From contig NZ_FOUJ01000003.1 of assembly GCF_900114835.1 (NCBI RefSeq), positions 1-64,000 of the forward strand: 64,000 nt of DNA. Direction: 5' to 3'. Of the stretch, positions 36,091 to 44,268 are shown in pieces. The notes under the pieces are model-generated. The model was not told the origin of the DNA, ran no database searches, and saw only the letters and a list, made by a program, of their open reading frames with translations. Within the stretch, counting starts at the first letter, position 1. Each line of letters starts with the position of its first letter. The DNA comes from Methanolobus profundi (GTDB lineage: Archaea > Halobacteriota > Methanosarcinia > Methanosarcinales > Methanosarcinaceae). Made by a program: the position numbers and the translations under genes.

Positions 36091-37340
36091 CAGATCGCCT
36101 CCGTTATCCTTGTAAGTATTTCCTCGTCAGATAGCTTGTCTGTATCGACTATCTTTTTCATTTCGATCTCCACACCATCCATTCTGATGGCTGTGCCACC
36201 TGCTTCAACACCACCGAGTGCACAGGGAATTGTTACCGTGGACCTTGTTGCTGTAAGGTTCTGGCACGGGTCTATGGTAATGAGTGGGATCTCCGCAAGA
36301 TAACGTGAAACTGAAAGTGGCAAACTCGACAACGGATCGGAACCGATGATAAGAGCAGCATCTACTGACCTGTTCCTGAGAGCCTCGACAACCGACTGTT
36401 CAGCACCATGTTCTGCCTCACCTGTTTCGGGGTTGAACTTGACGCGGTTGATGTATCCGGTCTCTTCAAAGAGATCATGGTTGAAACCTCTCATATTATA
36501 CTGCCCGACCATAGGGATCAGATTGAAATCAGATACCTCATTGAGCTTGTTCATCAACTTGAACAGAGGTTCAAGTTCTTCAAGGGAATAGACAAGTCCC
36601 AGACCAACGCAGATGACACCGAACTTTGCCTTTTTCAGAACGCCTGACAGTTCCAGTATCCTTTTAACATCAAAACCATAGGATGTTTTTGGAACTTTTC
36701 CTGACAGCGCACTTACAAGAGCATCCATGAACTCCGCATCCCCGCCCATAGGGATCTGGTAGAAGCGGTTGTCACCGGATATAACAGCAGTATCGGACTT
36801 CCTTACATCAATGGTTATTGCGGTCCTGTCCTCTTCCCATCCTCTCTGGCGTTCCTTGCCACGTGGGAAATAGGAATATCTTGAAAGGTGACGTGGGTGT
36901 GAATTGGAAGGGTCTGCACCCCAAAAGATTATGACATCGGCCTTATGCCTTACATCATCGAGTGTGCACGTCTTTATTTTATCCTGAAGTATCGCCTCGA
37001 CAATAGGACCCTGACAGAAAGAGGATGTATCATCGATGTATGCACCTGTCTTCTTTGCAAGGGCTATCGACCTCTTTTGTGCCTCTGAACTGGAATTACC
37101 ATGACCGAATATCAGGGGGTTCTTTGCATCACTGAGTATTTCCGCAGCTTTTGAAATTGCTGTATCTACTTCTGCTTTTTCCCCGTCAACGGTACATTCC
37201 ATCGGATCACTGCAGCCTTTCATACGTGCAACACCTTTCCGGCATGCAGCATGTACCGTAGCTACCTTGTTCCCTTCTATGTCTACCTCTATATCATCAC
37301 AGAGGAGAGCACAGCCTGTACAAACATAATATTCACTCAA
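36090..37340 (-). CDS. fmdB: Formylmethanofuran dehydrogenase subunit B
   Basis: A 416-aa catalytic subunit that interconverts CO2 and formate inside the complex, using a Mo or W pterin. An N-terminal [4Fe-4S] site (CTGCALLC, then AACRKG) is followed by the metal-ligating Cys109 in TSSFCQGP and by pterin-binding segments such as FWGADPSNSHPRH. In methylotrophic methanogens the enzyme runs in reverse, oxidising the formyl group to CO2. Only D, B and a G-like protein lie here; A, C, E and F must be elsewhere. Confidence 0.94.
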   Translation of the reverse strand: MSEYYVCTGCALLCDDIEVDIEGNKVATVHAACRKGVARMKGCSDPMECTVDGEKAEVDTAISKAAEILSDAKNPLIFGHGNSSSEAQKRSIALAKKTGAYIDDTSSFCQGPIVEAILQDKIKTCTLDDVRHKADVIIFWGADPSNSHPRHLSRYSYFPRGKERQRGWEEDRTAITIDVRKSDTAVISGDNRFYQIPMGGDAEFMDALVSALSGKVPKTSYGFDVKRILELSGVLKKAKFGVICVGLGLVYSLEELEPLFKLMNKLNEVSDFNLIPMVGQYNMRGFNHDLFEETGYINRVKFNPETGEAEHGAEQSVVEALRNRSVDAALIIGSDPLSSLPLSVSRYLAEIPLITIDPCQNLTATRSTVTIPCALGGVEAGGTAIRMDGVEIEMKKIVDTDKLSDEEILTRITEAI

Positions 37341-37377
37341 ATGATCACCACATTTTAAAAATAAGGAAAAAAGCCGA

Positions 37378-37839
37378 TCAAACGAATTCGATCGCCTTTG
37401 TAGGACACGTATCTATACATGCGACACAGAGTATCTTGTTCTCTCCGAAACGACGGCATTCCTGTACATTCCTTGCCTTCACCACACCATCTTCTACCTT
37501 GAAGATGACCTTATCAGATGTCGGAGCTTTTCCACTTCCTGCTCCCAGCGGGTCATTGGCAACATTTACAGGACATGCTACAACACAATTCCCGCAACCG
37601 ATGCATTTCTCATCATGAACGATCAGCCCGGTCTCAGTGACATTCTTTACAGAAGCGAACATCTCCGATAACGTCTCATAATTGGCCTTGTGTTTTGCAT
37701 CATTTACAAGCGGAGTACAATCATCCACTTTTACCTTGCGTGCCAGAAGATCAACGGCAAATGCCATACATGTACTCTTCCCGCATTCCTTACAGTTAGT
37801 TTTTGGAAGTAACTGGTATATTTCCATCACACTTGCCAT
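37378..37839 (-). CDS. Fe-S protein of the formylmethanofuran dehydrogenase locus (G-like)
   Basis: A 153-aa protein with an N-terminal four-cysteine Fe-S domain of the CODH/Fe-S type (NCKECGKSTCMAFA plus the later Cys in DDCTP). The C-terminal ferredoxin part has CIGCGNCVVACP and CVACIDTCP, the latter preceded by a Cys in NVQECRRFG. As first gene of the D-B operon it probably passes electrons to and from the B subunit. Naming it FwdG is inference from position. Confidence 0.82.
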   Translation of the reverse strand: MASVMEIYQLLPKTNCKECGKSTCMAFAVDLLARKVKVDDCTPLVNDAKHKANYETLSEMFASVKNVTETGLIVHDEKCIGCGNCVVACPVNVANDPLGAGSGKAPTSDKVIFKVEDGVVKARNVQECRRFGENKILCVACIDTCPTKAIEFV

Positions 37840-37909
37840 TACATATCACCTTACCAAAAAGCCAATTAAGAGCATACAAATGAATTGATCACTGTTTTGT
37901 CTGATAGAC

Positions 37910-38188
37910 TCAAACCTTGAAGAACAGTGAACAGTGGCAACTGCCATCATTTTCAATTTCATCATGGTGGAAGATACATGGACAGATGATCTTTCGATCC
38001 TCATCTTCATTACCAGTTCTCAGCCTGCATGGACAGTATTGTTTTCCATGCTCTTGCTTGTTTCTGGAAAGGCCCTCAATGACCATATTAAGAGCTTCTT
38101 CATCCGGATTTAAAATAAAACCTTTCTTCTGTGCATATTTTGATGCCCACTCGTGTGTTTTTTCCATTATTGGTGCAAGGTCTGTCAT
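37910..38188 (-). CDS. Ferredoxin-thioredoxin reductase catalytic chain-like protein
   Basis: A 92-aa protein with the FTR motif set: CPCRLRTG (about 52-59), ICPCIFH and SCHCSLFF. These ligate a [4Fe-4S] cluster and form the redox-active disulfide that reduces thioredoxin with ferredoxin electrons. Archaeal forms often work without the variable subunit. Start MTDLAPIMEK at 38188. It lies upstream of the fmd genes and near hcp in a redox-related stretch. Confidence 0.9.
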   Translation of the reverse strand: MTDLAPIMEKTHEWASKYAQKKGFILNPDEEALNMVIEGLSRNKQEHGKQYCPCRLRTGNEDEDRKIICPCIFHHDEIENDGSCHCSLFFKV

Positions 38189-38326
38189 AGATTATCTCCG
38201 ATATAGCAATTAAAAAGTATGCTTGATATATTCAGGATATCATTATTTATCTATTTCCCACAAGCAGCAGTCACTGACCAGTGCCTGATCGCTGATAGAA
38301 AAAGATGGAGAAGCCAGATAGCTGGC

Positions 38327-38665
38327 TTACACCATTTTTGTCGGTTCGGTCTGACGAGGGACCTTCGTCACAAGAACACGGAAAAGTCCGTCGCTTTCGT
38401 TCAAAAGCCTGTGTGGGATCTTTGCAGGACTTTCAATGAGCATGTCCTTTGTGACGGTCTGCTGTTCATCACCGATCTCAACTATGCCTTCACCTTCCAG
38501 TACATAAAAAAAGACATCCACTGGAGTAGAGTGCTTTTTAAGAGCATCGCCAGGTTTTAACTGCATGTGCATGACCTGGGCATGCTCAGTATCATAGAGC
38601 TTGTGCACAGTAACTCCATGAGGGTTGTCCTTCTTCTCTGCATTGTTGTAACTTGTTATTATCAT
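38327..38665 (-). CDS. Cupin-domain protein
   Basis: A 112-aa single-cupin protein. The first motif is MQLKPGDALKKHSTPVDVFFYVLEGEG and the second lies around PAKIPHRLLNESDG. Two His and one Glu in these motifs could bind a metal. The substrate is unknown. It is 79 bp downstream of hcp on the same strand, suggesting a shared stress or nitrosative response. Confidence 0.85.
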   Translation of the reverse strand: MIITSYNNAEKKDNPHGVTVHKLYDTEHAQVMHMQLKPGDALKKHSTPVDVFFYVLEGEGIVEIGDEQQTVTKDMLIESPAKIPHRLLNESDGLFRVLVTKVPRQTEPTKMV

Positions 38666-38744
38666 TTATTCACTTCCTAAAATAAGTATAAAATTAAAAG
38701 CAAGGGTTTCAATAAAAGCCTTGCTAAGAACTGCTGTTAAAAGC

Positions 38745-40430
38745 TTAAATGAGAAGGTTGAGGTCTTCTTCAACTGTTGAGTTCGGCCTGATGTTGAAGT
38801 TCTCTACAAGCACATTCAGGACGTTCGGTGAAACAAATGCCGGAAGGGTAGGACCAAGCATAATGTTCTTGACACCAAGACTCAGCAGTGCAAGAAGTAC
38901 AAGGACAGCTTTCTGCTCATACCATGCAATGTTGTATGCTACCGGAAGATCATTGATATCCTCAACACCGAATGCTTCTGCAAGTGCCTGTGCGATGACA
39001 ACCAGTGAGTAGGAATCATTACACTGGCCTGCATCGATAACCCTTGGAATACCTCCGATATCTCCGAGATCAAGCTTGTTGTAACGATACTTTGCACATC
39101 CTGCTGTAAGGATAACAGTGTCCTTTGGAAGAGCCTCTGCAAAGTCGGTGTAGTAATCCCTTTCCTTGTGCCTGCCGTCACATCCTGCCATGACAACGAA
39201 CTTCTTGATATCTCCTCCCTTTACAGCCTCTATGATCTTGTCTGCAACTGAGAGTGCAGATACGTGAGCGAAACCGCCCATGATGGTTCCTTCCTCAAGC
39301 TGTTCAGGTGCTTTGCATGCCTTTGCCTGCTCGATGATGACTGAGAAGTCCTTTCCTCCATTCTCACCGGCATCAATGTGAGTGACACCATCAAAACCAA
39401 CTATTCCGGTCGTGTAGATCCTGTCGATGTAGCTTTCCTTTGGAGGAACGATACAGTTAGTGGTCATGAATATAGGACCATTGAACTTCTCGAACTCCTC
39501 CTTTTGCCTCCACCATGAGCCTCCGTAGTTACCAACGAAATTATCATACTTCTTGAAAGCCGGATAGGAGTTTGCAGGAAGCATCTCACCATGGGTGTAG
39601 ACATCAACACCGGTCCCCTGGGTCTGCTCCAGAAGCTGGGCAAGGTCATGCAGGTCGTGTCCACTGATCAGGATACCCGGATTGTCCCTTACACCGATAT
39701 TTACTGCAGTTGGTTCAGGGTTGCCGTATGTCTCGGTGTTAGCCTTGTCAAGCAGAGCAAGAGTAGTAACCCCCATTGAACCACATTCAAGCACCATTGG
39801 GACCAGTTCATCTATACCCATTTCCTCATCCATTGTTGCAAGGAGGGCTTTCTCGATGAATTCCATTACAGTGTCATCTTTATAACCAAGTACATTTGCA
39901 TGGTGAGCATAGGCTGCCATTCCTTTGAGACCATATATCAGCAGTTCTCTAAGGGAACGTATATCCTCATTCTCGGTGGCAAGTACTCCGGTATTAATGT
40001 TAGCAATGCTCTCTGCTGTGACCTTTGCCATTACAGGTATTTCCTCTCCTGCATTTGGAGCTGCACCGAGAAGCTTCTCTTTTATCCACCTTGGGAAAGA
40101 AGAACCTGACTTCTCATTGAGAACCTTGGCATCAAGAAGTTTCTTCTTAATTCCATCCTTTATCTCAAAACCCTCATTAATGAGCTTTTCAAAATCAACT
40201 TTACTGAAATTTGTATTTGTGACAGTGGCAAAGAGACCATCAAGGATGAATTCATCGGTCTTTGCGTCATTAAGATTGTTTGCCCTTGCCTTTGAATTGT
40301 AGAATGCAATACTTTTCAGGACGTAAATAAGGTCATCCTGAAGGTCTGCAACTTCGGGCTTCTTTCCACAGACACCGCTCTTTGTACATCCGGTGGCATT
40401 AAGAGTTTCTTCACACTGATAACAGAACAT
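38745..40430 (-). CDS. hcp: Hybrid cluster protein (hydroxylamine reductase)
   Basis: A 561-aa Fe-S protein implicated in NO/hydroxylamine reduction and nitrosative stress. The N-terminal cluster motif MFCYQCEET with the following [10 protein letters not shown] is clear. The hybrid cluster region includes [45 protein letters not shown] and [10 protein letters not shown] chose ATG at 40430 because GGTGA lies 5 nt before it; the longer start would include that site. Confidence 0.95.
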   Translation of the reverse strand: MFCYQCEETLNATGCTKSGVCGKKPEVADLQDDLIYVLKSIAFYNSKARANNLNDAKTDEFILDGLFATVTNTNFSKVDFEKLINEGFEIKDGIKKKLLDAKVLNEKSGSSFPRWIKEKLLGAAPNAGEEIPVMAKVTAESIANINTGVLATENEDIRSLRELLIYGLKGMAAYAHHANVLGYKDDTVMEFIEKALLATMDEEMGIDELVPMVLECGSMGVTTLALLDKANTETYGNPEPTAVNIGVRDNPGILISGHDLHDLAQLLEQTQGTGVDVYTHGEMLPANSYPAFKKYDNFVGNYGGSWWRQKEEFEKFNGPIFMTTNCIVPPKESYIDRIYTTGIVGFDGVTHIDAGENGGKDFSVIIEQAKACKAPEQLEEGTIMGGFAHVSALSVADKIIEAVKGGDIKKFVVMAGCDGRHKERDYYTDFAEALPKDTVILTAGCAKYRYNKLDLGDIGGIPRVIDAGQCNDSYSLVVIAQALAEAFGVEDINDLPVAYNIAWYEQKAVLVLLALLSLGVKNIMLGPTLPAFVSPNVLNVLVENFNIRPNSTVEEDLNLLI

Positions 40431-40455
40431 TTTATTCACCATGCTTCCTATATTA

Positions 40456-40537
40456 GATATCTTTAAGATACTGCTATATTAGGGATACTTGCATATAAGG
40501 AGAATAGTTTCTAAGTGGATACCTGCATATAAAGATC
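40456..40537 (-). promoter_or_regulatory. hcp promoter with tandem repeats and a palindrome
   Basis: On the minus strand two near-identical blocks, CTTATATGCAAGTATCC (about 40483-40499) and CTTTATATGCAGGTATCC (about 40517-40534), lie 34 bp apart and each contains a TATA-like core. Closer to the gene are a palindrome, TATCTTTAAGATA (40458-40470), and two CTAATATAG copies. This could be two promoters plus operators. No gene is visible in the rest of the 304-bp gap (40431-40734). Confidence 0.5.
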
Positions 40538-40734
40538 ATAAAGTGCTCATTCACGAACGTCTTATTATCACATCATCAACGAACATCTTTCATACATACA
40601 GATGCATCTCTCCATTCCCATACATTTACCCGATTAAAATTAGTGACCACAACTTTATAAATCTATCTGGACTGAGCACAGCCAATGATCTGTGTCCGAA
40701 TGCACAAAATTTAAAAAAGAAAAAATGAGGAGCT

Positions 40735-42141
40735 TTACTCCTCTTTTCTGCTCTGGAATATGAAAGCAAGTCCTATAATTGCTGCTATTGGAAGAGCAAT
40801 TGTCGGGAACTCAGGGATCTCATTAGGATCTTCGTTGCTCTCATTTACCCAGGTCTTTGTTACCTCGTTGGAGGAAACGGTTTCCTGCTGGTCGTTGATA
40901 AAGCTTGCAACTATGACATCAGTACCTTCGCTGATACCAAGGTACGTAAATGTTGCTTCACCATTCGCATCGGTGAATGCTGTTGTCACAAGACCTGCGT
41001 GAGGACCGGAAACGATCTCAAAAGTAACTTCCTTTGATACTACAGGGTTACCAGCATCATCCTGAATTATTGCTGTTACCGTGTTGTTATTGCCCAGAGG
41101 ATCTGTTGTGGATGCAGGACCCAGGACTATACCTTCACCTACAATAGCCACTGTTGACTTAAGGTCGAAGTATGCGAAGAAGATATTGTCATCACCAGAT
41201 GGGTTCTTTGTGTAAACAGTGATAGTATCATCACCATCTTTTACGAAAGGCAGTATGTTGTAAAGTTCATCATCAAGACGAGGATCAATTGAGGAATACT
41301 GGTACGGATCTACTGGATTCTTATTGCTGTCATCCAGACCACCTACTGTAATCAGTGCACCATTTGCCGGCTGACCATCATCTTCACCGCCTGCTGCAGA
41401 TGTAAGTCTCTTGCCGTTCACATCGATGATGCTGTACTGAGCTGAACCTGACTGATAACTGAATGATATACCAACACCCATATCCATACTTATACCAGAG
41501 TTGTTTGTGTCAACAGGGTCTGCAAGGAGCAGGTTGAAAGTGTCGCCTGCAGGGCTCTGTGCACCAAAGAGAAGAACTATAGTATTATCAGCTGTCTGAG
41601 CAGGATCATCAAAGATCACCACAAGTATTGTTCCGTCGATGTTATAGGAATTATCTTCGATTATTGTGAAGTCGACCCTTCCTGCCGGAGCATTGTCGAT
41701 CTTTGTCTTTACCAGGGATGTAACATCTGCCCAGTGGTTATAGGTGTCACCGTGGACAAAGTAGTCCCAGTTCACATTCTGATCATCGATCTTTACCTGA
41801 CCATTGACTATTGCTGATGCACCCCAGAGTGAAGCTGCAGCCATGTATGCAGACCTGACAGTTGCACCTGCAGGCTTTTCAACCTGAATTATACCGGTAC
41901 CTGTTGTTCCCAGTCCATCAACAGAGATACTGATCTTTCCTGTCTCTGTGACCTTTGGTGAAAGGCTTGTTGTTGAAGATACTGCTGGCCCTACAGGTTC
42001 ACAGGATATGCTGAACGCTGGTGTCGTTACTGTTCCAGGTGTATTTTCGTCTGCGTCTGCTGGCAGCATAAAAGCTGATGACAGGACAGCCAAACACACG
42101 AAAAATGTCATTATGTTCGTTATTTTATCTTTCAAATCCAT
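40735..42141 (-). CDS. PEF-CTERM surface protein with a Big_1-like domain
   Basis: A 468-aa exported protein. A signal peptide (about 1-28) is followed by a large beta-rich region (about 50-330) containing WDYFVHGDTYNHWADVT, which resembles DUF3344-type surface modules. A bacterial-Ig-1-like domain (about 345-440: AIIQDDAGNPVVSKEVTFEI) comes next. The C-terminus is a textbook PEF-CTERM signal: IPEFPTIALPIAAI, a membrane helix, then SRKEE, the substrate of an archaeosortase. ATG at 42141 follows GAGGGTGGT. Role: cell-surface structure or adhesion, inferred. Confidence 0.88.
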   Translation of the reverse strand: MDLKDKITNIMTFFVCLAVLSSAFMLPADADENTPGTVTTPAFSISCEPVGPAVSSTTSLSPKVTETGKISISVDGLGTTGTGIIQVEKPAGATVRSAYMAAASLWGASAIVNGQVKIDDQNVNWDYFVHGDTYNHWADVTSLVKTKIDNAPAGRVDFTIIEDNSYNIDGTILVVIFDDPAQTADNTIVLLFGAQSPAGDTFNLLLADPVDTNNSGISMDMGVGISFSYQSGSAQYSIIDVNGKRLTSAAGGEDDGQPANGALITVGGLDDSNKNPVDPYQYSSIDPRLDDELYNILPFVKDGDDTITVYTKNPSGDDNIFFAYFDLKSTVAIVGEGIVLGPASTTDPLGNNNTVTAIIQDDAGNPVVSKEVTFEIVSGPHAGLVTTAFTDANGEATFTYLGISEGTDVIVASFINDQQETVSSNEVTKTWVNESNEDPNEIPEFPTIALPIAAIIGLAFIFQSRKEE

Positions 42142-42378
42142 ATGGATACCACCCTCACTTTTTGCTATCTCAAAATCGATAAGTGAGTAAGTGTGCACAT
42201 ATGCGCAGGACATATTTAAAATGATGTTTTTATATCAGTATGACAATAATAAAAAAACAGTTTGAAGATAGATGATAGTAAATAAATTTTTACATAATTA
42301 TAAATAAATACGAAGAGATGAGAGTAAATGTACACACAGATATAAAATTTTAATACATACTGATATTAGATAATTATT

Positions 42379-43086
42379 CTAAGCCACCTTTTCAAAGAAA
42401 GGTAATTTATCAGGGTGATGACCTGCATCAAGGTAATAGTTCTTGAACTTACCACTTGATTCGATAACAAGACAACCCATATCTTCCAGTGTCCTTATAT
42501 GGGAAGCAACCGCGGACCTGGTTATTCCTAAAGTATCCGAGATCTCCGTATTGGTTATGCCAGGGTTCTCATAGATCAGACTACATACCTTCTTGCATGT
42601 CATTCCCTGAAGATGAGGTTCTATGGTCTTCTTGTGGTCCTTATCCCAGAGATCAGTACCGTTGCGGAATAAACTAACATAGTTCCCGTTCTTGAATAGA
42701 AGTATCTTTCCAGATTCCTTCAAAGTATTAACATGATAACGAACAGTACCCCTTTTAAGCCCAAGGTCCTTCTCGATCATATTGACCGTACTGCCCGGAT
42801 TATCCTCTATAAAATTAAGAATATTCAGGCGATTCTCATTCTTTGGATCCTTCTTGACCCATGCCGTGAGAAGTGCTACAAGTTTCCAGCCGAGTGCCAG
42901 GATAATCGCAATGATGGTTATTAATTGATAATTCAATGGTAATTCCCAAAATGATAAATTTGTATCAAAACCATCATCATCTATAATTAAATTATCATCT
43001 TCATGATAAACAATAGAATATTCGCCATTACAAGGCATTATAAGAAGAAGACAAAAAGATAAAAAAAGAAAATGGGATTTTTTCAT
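42379..43086 (-). CDS. Membrane-anchored regulator with two winged helices
   Basis: A 235-aa protein with a signal-peptide-like N-terminus, a short external segment (about 22-48), one membrane helix (about 52-75) and two winged-helix DNA-binding domains: first NILNFIEDNPGSTVNMIEKDLGL with GTVRYHVNTL, second SLIYENPGITNTEISDTLGI with SAVASHIRTL. This layout (external sensor, one helix, tandem MarR/ArsR-like wHTH) is common in Methanosarcinales. It is 18 bp downstream of the secreted-protein gene, so the two probably form one unit. Confidence 0.88.
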   Translation of the reverse strand: MKKSHFLFLSFCLLLIMPCNGEYSIVYHEDDNLIIDDDGFDTNLSFWELPLNYQLITIIAIILALGWKLVALLTAWVKKDPKNENRLNILNFIEDNPGSTVNMIEKDLGLKRGTVRYHVNTLKESGKILLFKNGNYVSLFRNGTDLWDKDHKKTIEPHLQGMTCKKVCSLIYENPGITNTEISDTLGITRSAVASHIRTLEDMGCLVIESSGKFKNYYLDAGHHPDKLPFFEKVA

Positions 43087-43104
43087 AAGTCCCTTATAGT
43101 TTTT

Positions 43105-43566
43105 TTATATTGAATAATCTTCTGTTCCACTTACAGAATAACCATATACCCTACATCTCCAGGTTCCCTGTTCAATACCATTATTATTGTTAATGTACAA
43201 AGTTATTCTTCCATTTATGCTACCATCAGCAGAATCATAAAAATAACCTATGCAGTTATCACTTGGATCATAGATATAGAGCTTAAGAGAATCACTTGTG
43301 TCGCCCCAATTAAGATCAACCTTCAATGATTCGGTATATGAACCTACATATTTTCCATGCCAGTTGGTCTCTCCCTGAGTAATGGTATCAGTAATTGACA
43401 TAATACTAATTCCACCATCATCTGACTTCACCGGAACCACTTTGTATCCTAAGTCCTTCGCATCGATCAATACGAAACCATCATCTGTATTCTTGTCAGC
43501 CTGACTTGCACTTGCTATCGATATACAGAGTAAAAATACTATAAATCCTATTGCTATCTTTCTCAT
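43105..43566 (-). CDS. Small secreted protein with a PPC-like beta domain
   Basis: A 153-aa exported protein: signal peptide (about 1-20, ending ASASQA), then a beta-rich domain with NWGDTSDSLKLYIYDPSDN and GTWRCRVYGYSVSG that resembles the pre-peptidase C-terminal (PPC) fold. An AGGAG site precedes the ATG. It is transcribed just ahead of the membrane-anchored wHTH regulator and could be its external partner or target. That is inference from position. Confidence 0.8.
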   Translation of the reverse strand: MRKIAIGFIVFLLCISIASASQADKNTDDGFVLIDAKDLGYKVVPVKSDDGGISIMSITDTITQGETNWHGKYVGSYTESLKVDLNWGDTSDSLKLYIYDPSDNCIGYFYDSADGSINGRITLYINNNNGIEQGTWRCRVYGYSVSGTEDYSI

Positions 43567-43634
43567 TGTTTGTACTCCTACTAGTTATTTTTTACTAGTT
43601 AACAGAAAAAAGATGAAAATTTGTACTATATAAC

Positions 43635-43658
43635 TTTTATAGCCATTGATCAAACTGT
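43635..43658 (+). repeat. Copy 1 of a 24-bp dispersed repeat
   Basis: Contains ATAGCCATTGATCAAACTGT. It matches copy 2 (43819-43842) at most positions. Confidence 0.6.
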
Positions 43659-43689
43659 AAAATAAAACCAGAAATAGGAGGAATTTTAT

Positions 43690-43815
43690 TGTGGAGTTGA
43701 CCCGGGATTATGCAAGGTTGGGAGAAGAGAACAGAAACATTCTCTCCGTCCCTCAATTCCCGTGCAAGTTTGTTGGTTGGGTACAAACAATTCTTTCAAC
43801 ACAGAATTATAATAA
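43690..43815 (+). ncRNA. Candidate structured non-coding RNA
   Basis: A region richer in G and C than its surroundings, with possible nested pairing: TGTG..TTGA near 43690-43700 against TCAACACA near 43796-43803; AGAGAA against TTCTCT around 43725-43745, flanked by GGGA and CCC; and TTTGT against ACAAA near 43770-43790. No coding frame fits. Strand and ends are guesses. Confidence 0.3.
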
Positions 43816-43818
43816 AAC

Positions 43819-43842
43819 CATTATGGCCATTGATCTAACTGT
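43819..43842 (+). repeat. Copy 2 of a 24-bp dispersed repeat
   Basis: Contains the self-complementary core ATGGCCAT followed by TGATCTAACTGT. It starts 184 bp after copy 1. Confidence 0.6.
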
Positions 43843-44041
43843 TATTTTTTTACAATGAGAGATCCTTGCGTGTTAGTTGTTAATTGGAGCGCCGGTTAGA
43901 TAGGAAACATATGAAATAAACTTGTCGTATGTTTAAATTATAAATGATTAAATAATTTAATATATCCATAAATAAGAACAAGTAGATATCGACCCAGAAA
44001 GGAAAGTGAAGAGGACAACATTTGTCCTCTTACATATTTCT

Positions 44042-44055
44042 GCGCACATGTGCGC
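44042..44055. promoter_or_regulatory. Perfect 14-bp palindrome GCGCACATGTGCGC
   Basis: The palindrome extends imperfectly to about 22 bp with flanking TTCT/GGAA. It lies about 215 bp before hdrA. A related but imperfect sequence (TGCACATATGCGCA, 42194-42207) lies about 55 bp before the PEF-CTERM gene start. Possible operator. Confidence 0.4.
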
Positions 44056-44097
44056 GGAAGGTAAAACAAAACTTAATACGAACAATTTGCTTAAATC

Positions 44098-44121
44098 CAT
44101 TATGGCCATCTATTAAACTGT
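44098..44121 (+). repeat. Copy 3 of a 24-bp dispersed repeat
   Basis: Contains CATTATGGCCAT followed by CTATTAAACTGT. It starts 279 bp after copy 2. Confidence 0.6.
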
Positions 44122-44268
44122 TCATATATCATAATATAGAGGGAGTACGTGATCACCACCGATGCACAATAAACATTGAAATTACATACGACTTAATGGT
44201 TTTTCACCATTCATCCAAAACTATATCTTGCTACAGGTCATCATTTCCTCTCGGAAGGAGTCAACTAT

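Larger units (their letters stand above)
43567..44268. other. 702-bp intergenic region with repeats and possible ncRNA
   Basis: No convincing protein gene. It holds three copies of a repeat of about 24 bp, a likely structured RNA segment and a perfect 14-bp palindrome (all listed separately). An ACTAGTTA direct repeat lies near 43579-43604. The hdrA start at 44269 has a GGAAGGAG site. A TATA-like ATATATCATAATATAG lies at about 44124-44139. Confidence 0.6.

Noticed and set aside
43635-44121. Degenerate CRISPR array
   Set aside because: Only three imperfect copies with unequal spacers of 160-255 bp and no cas genes.
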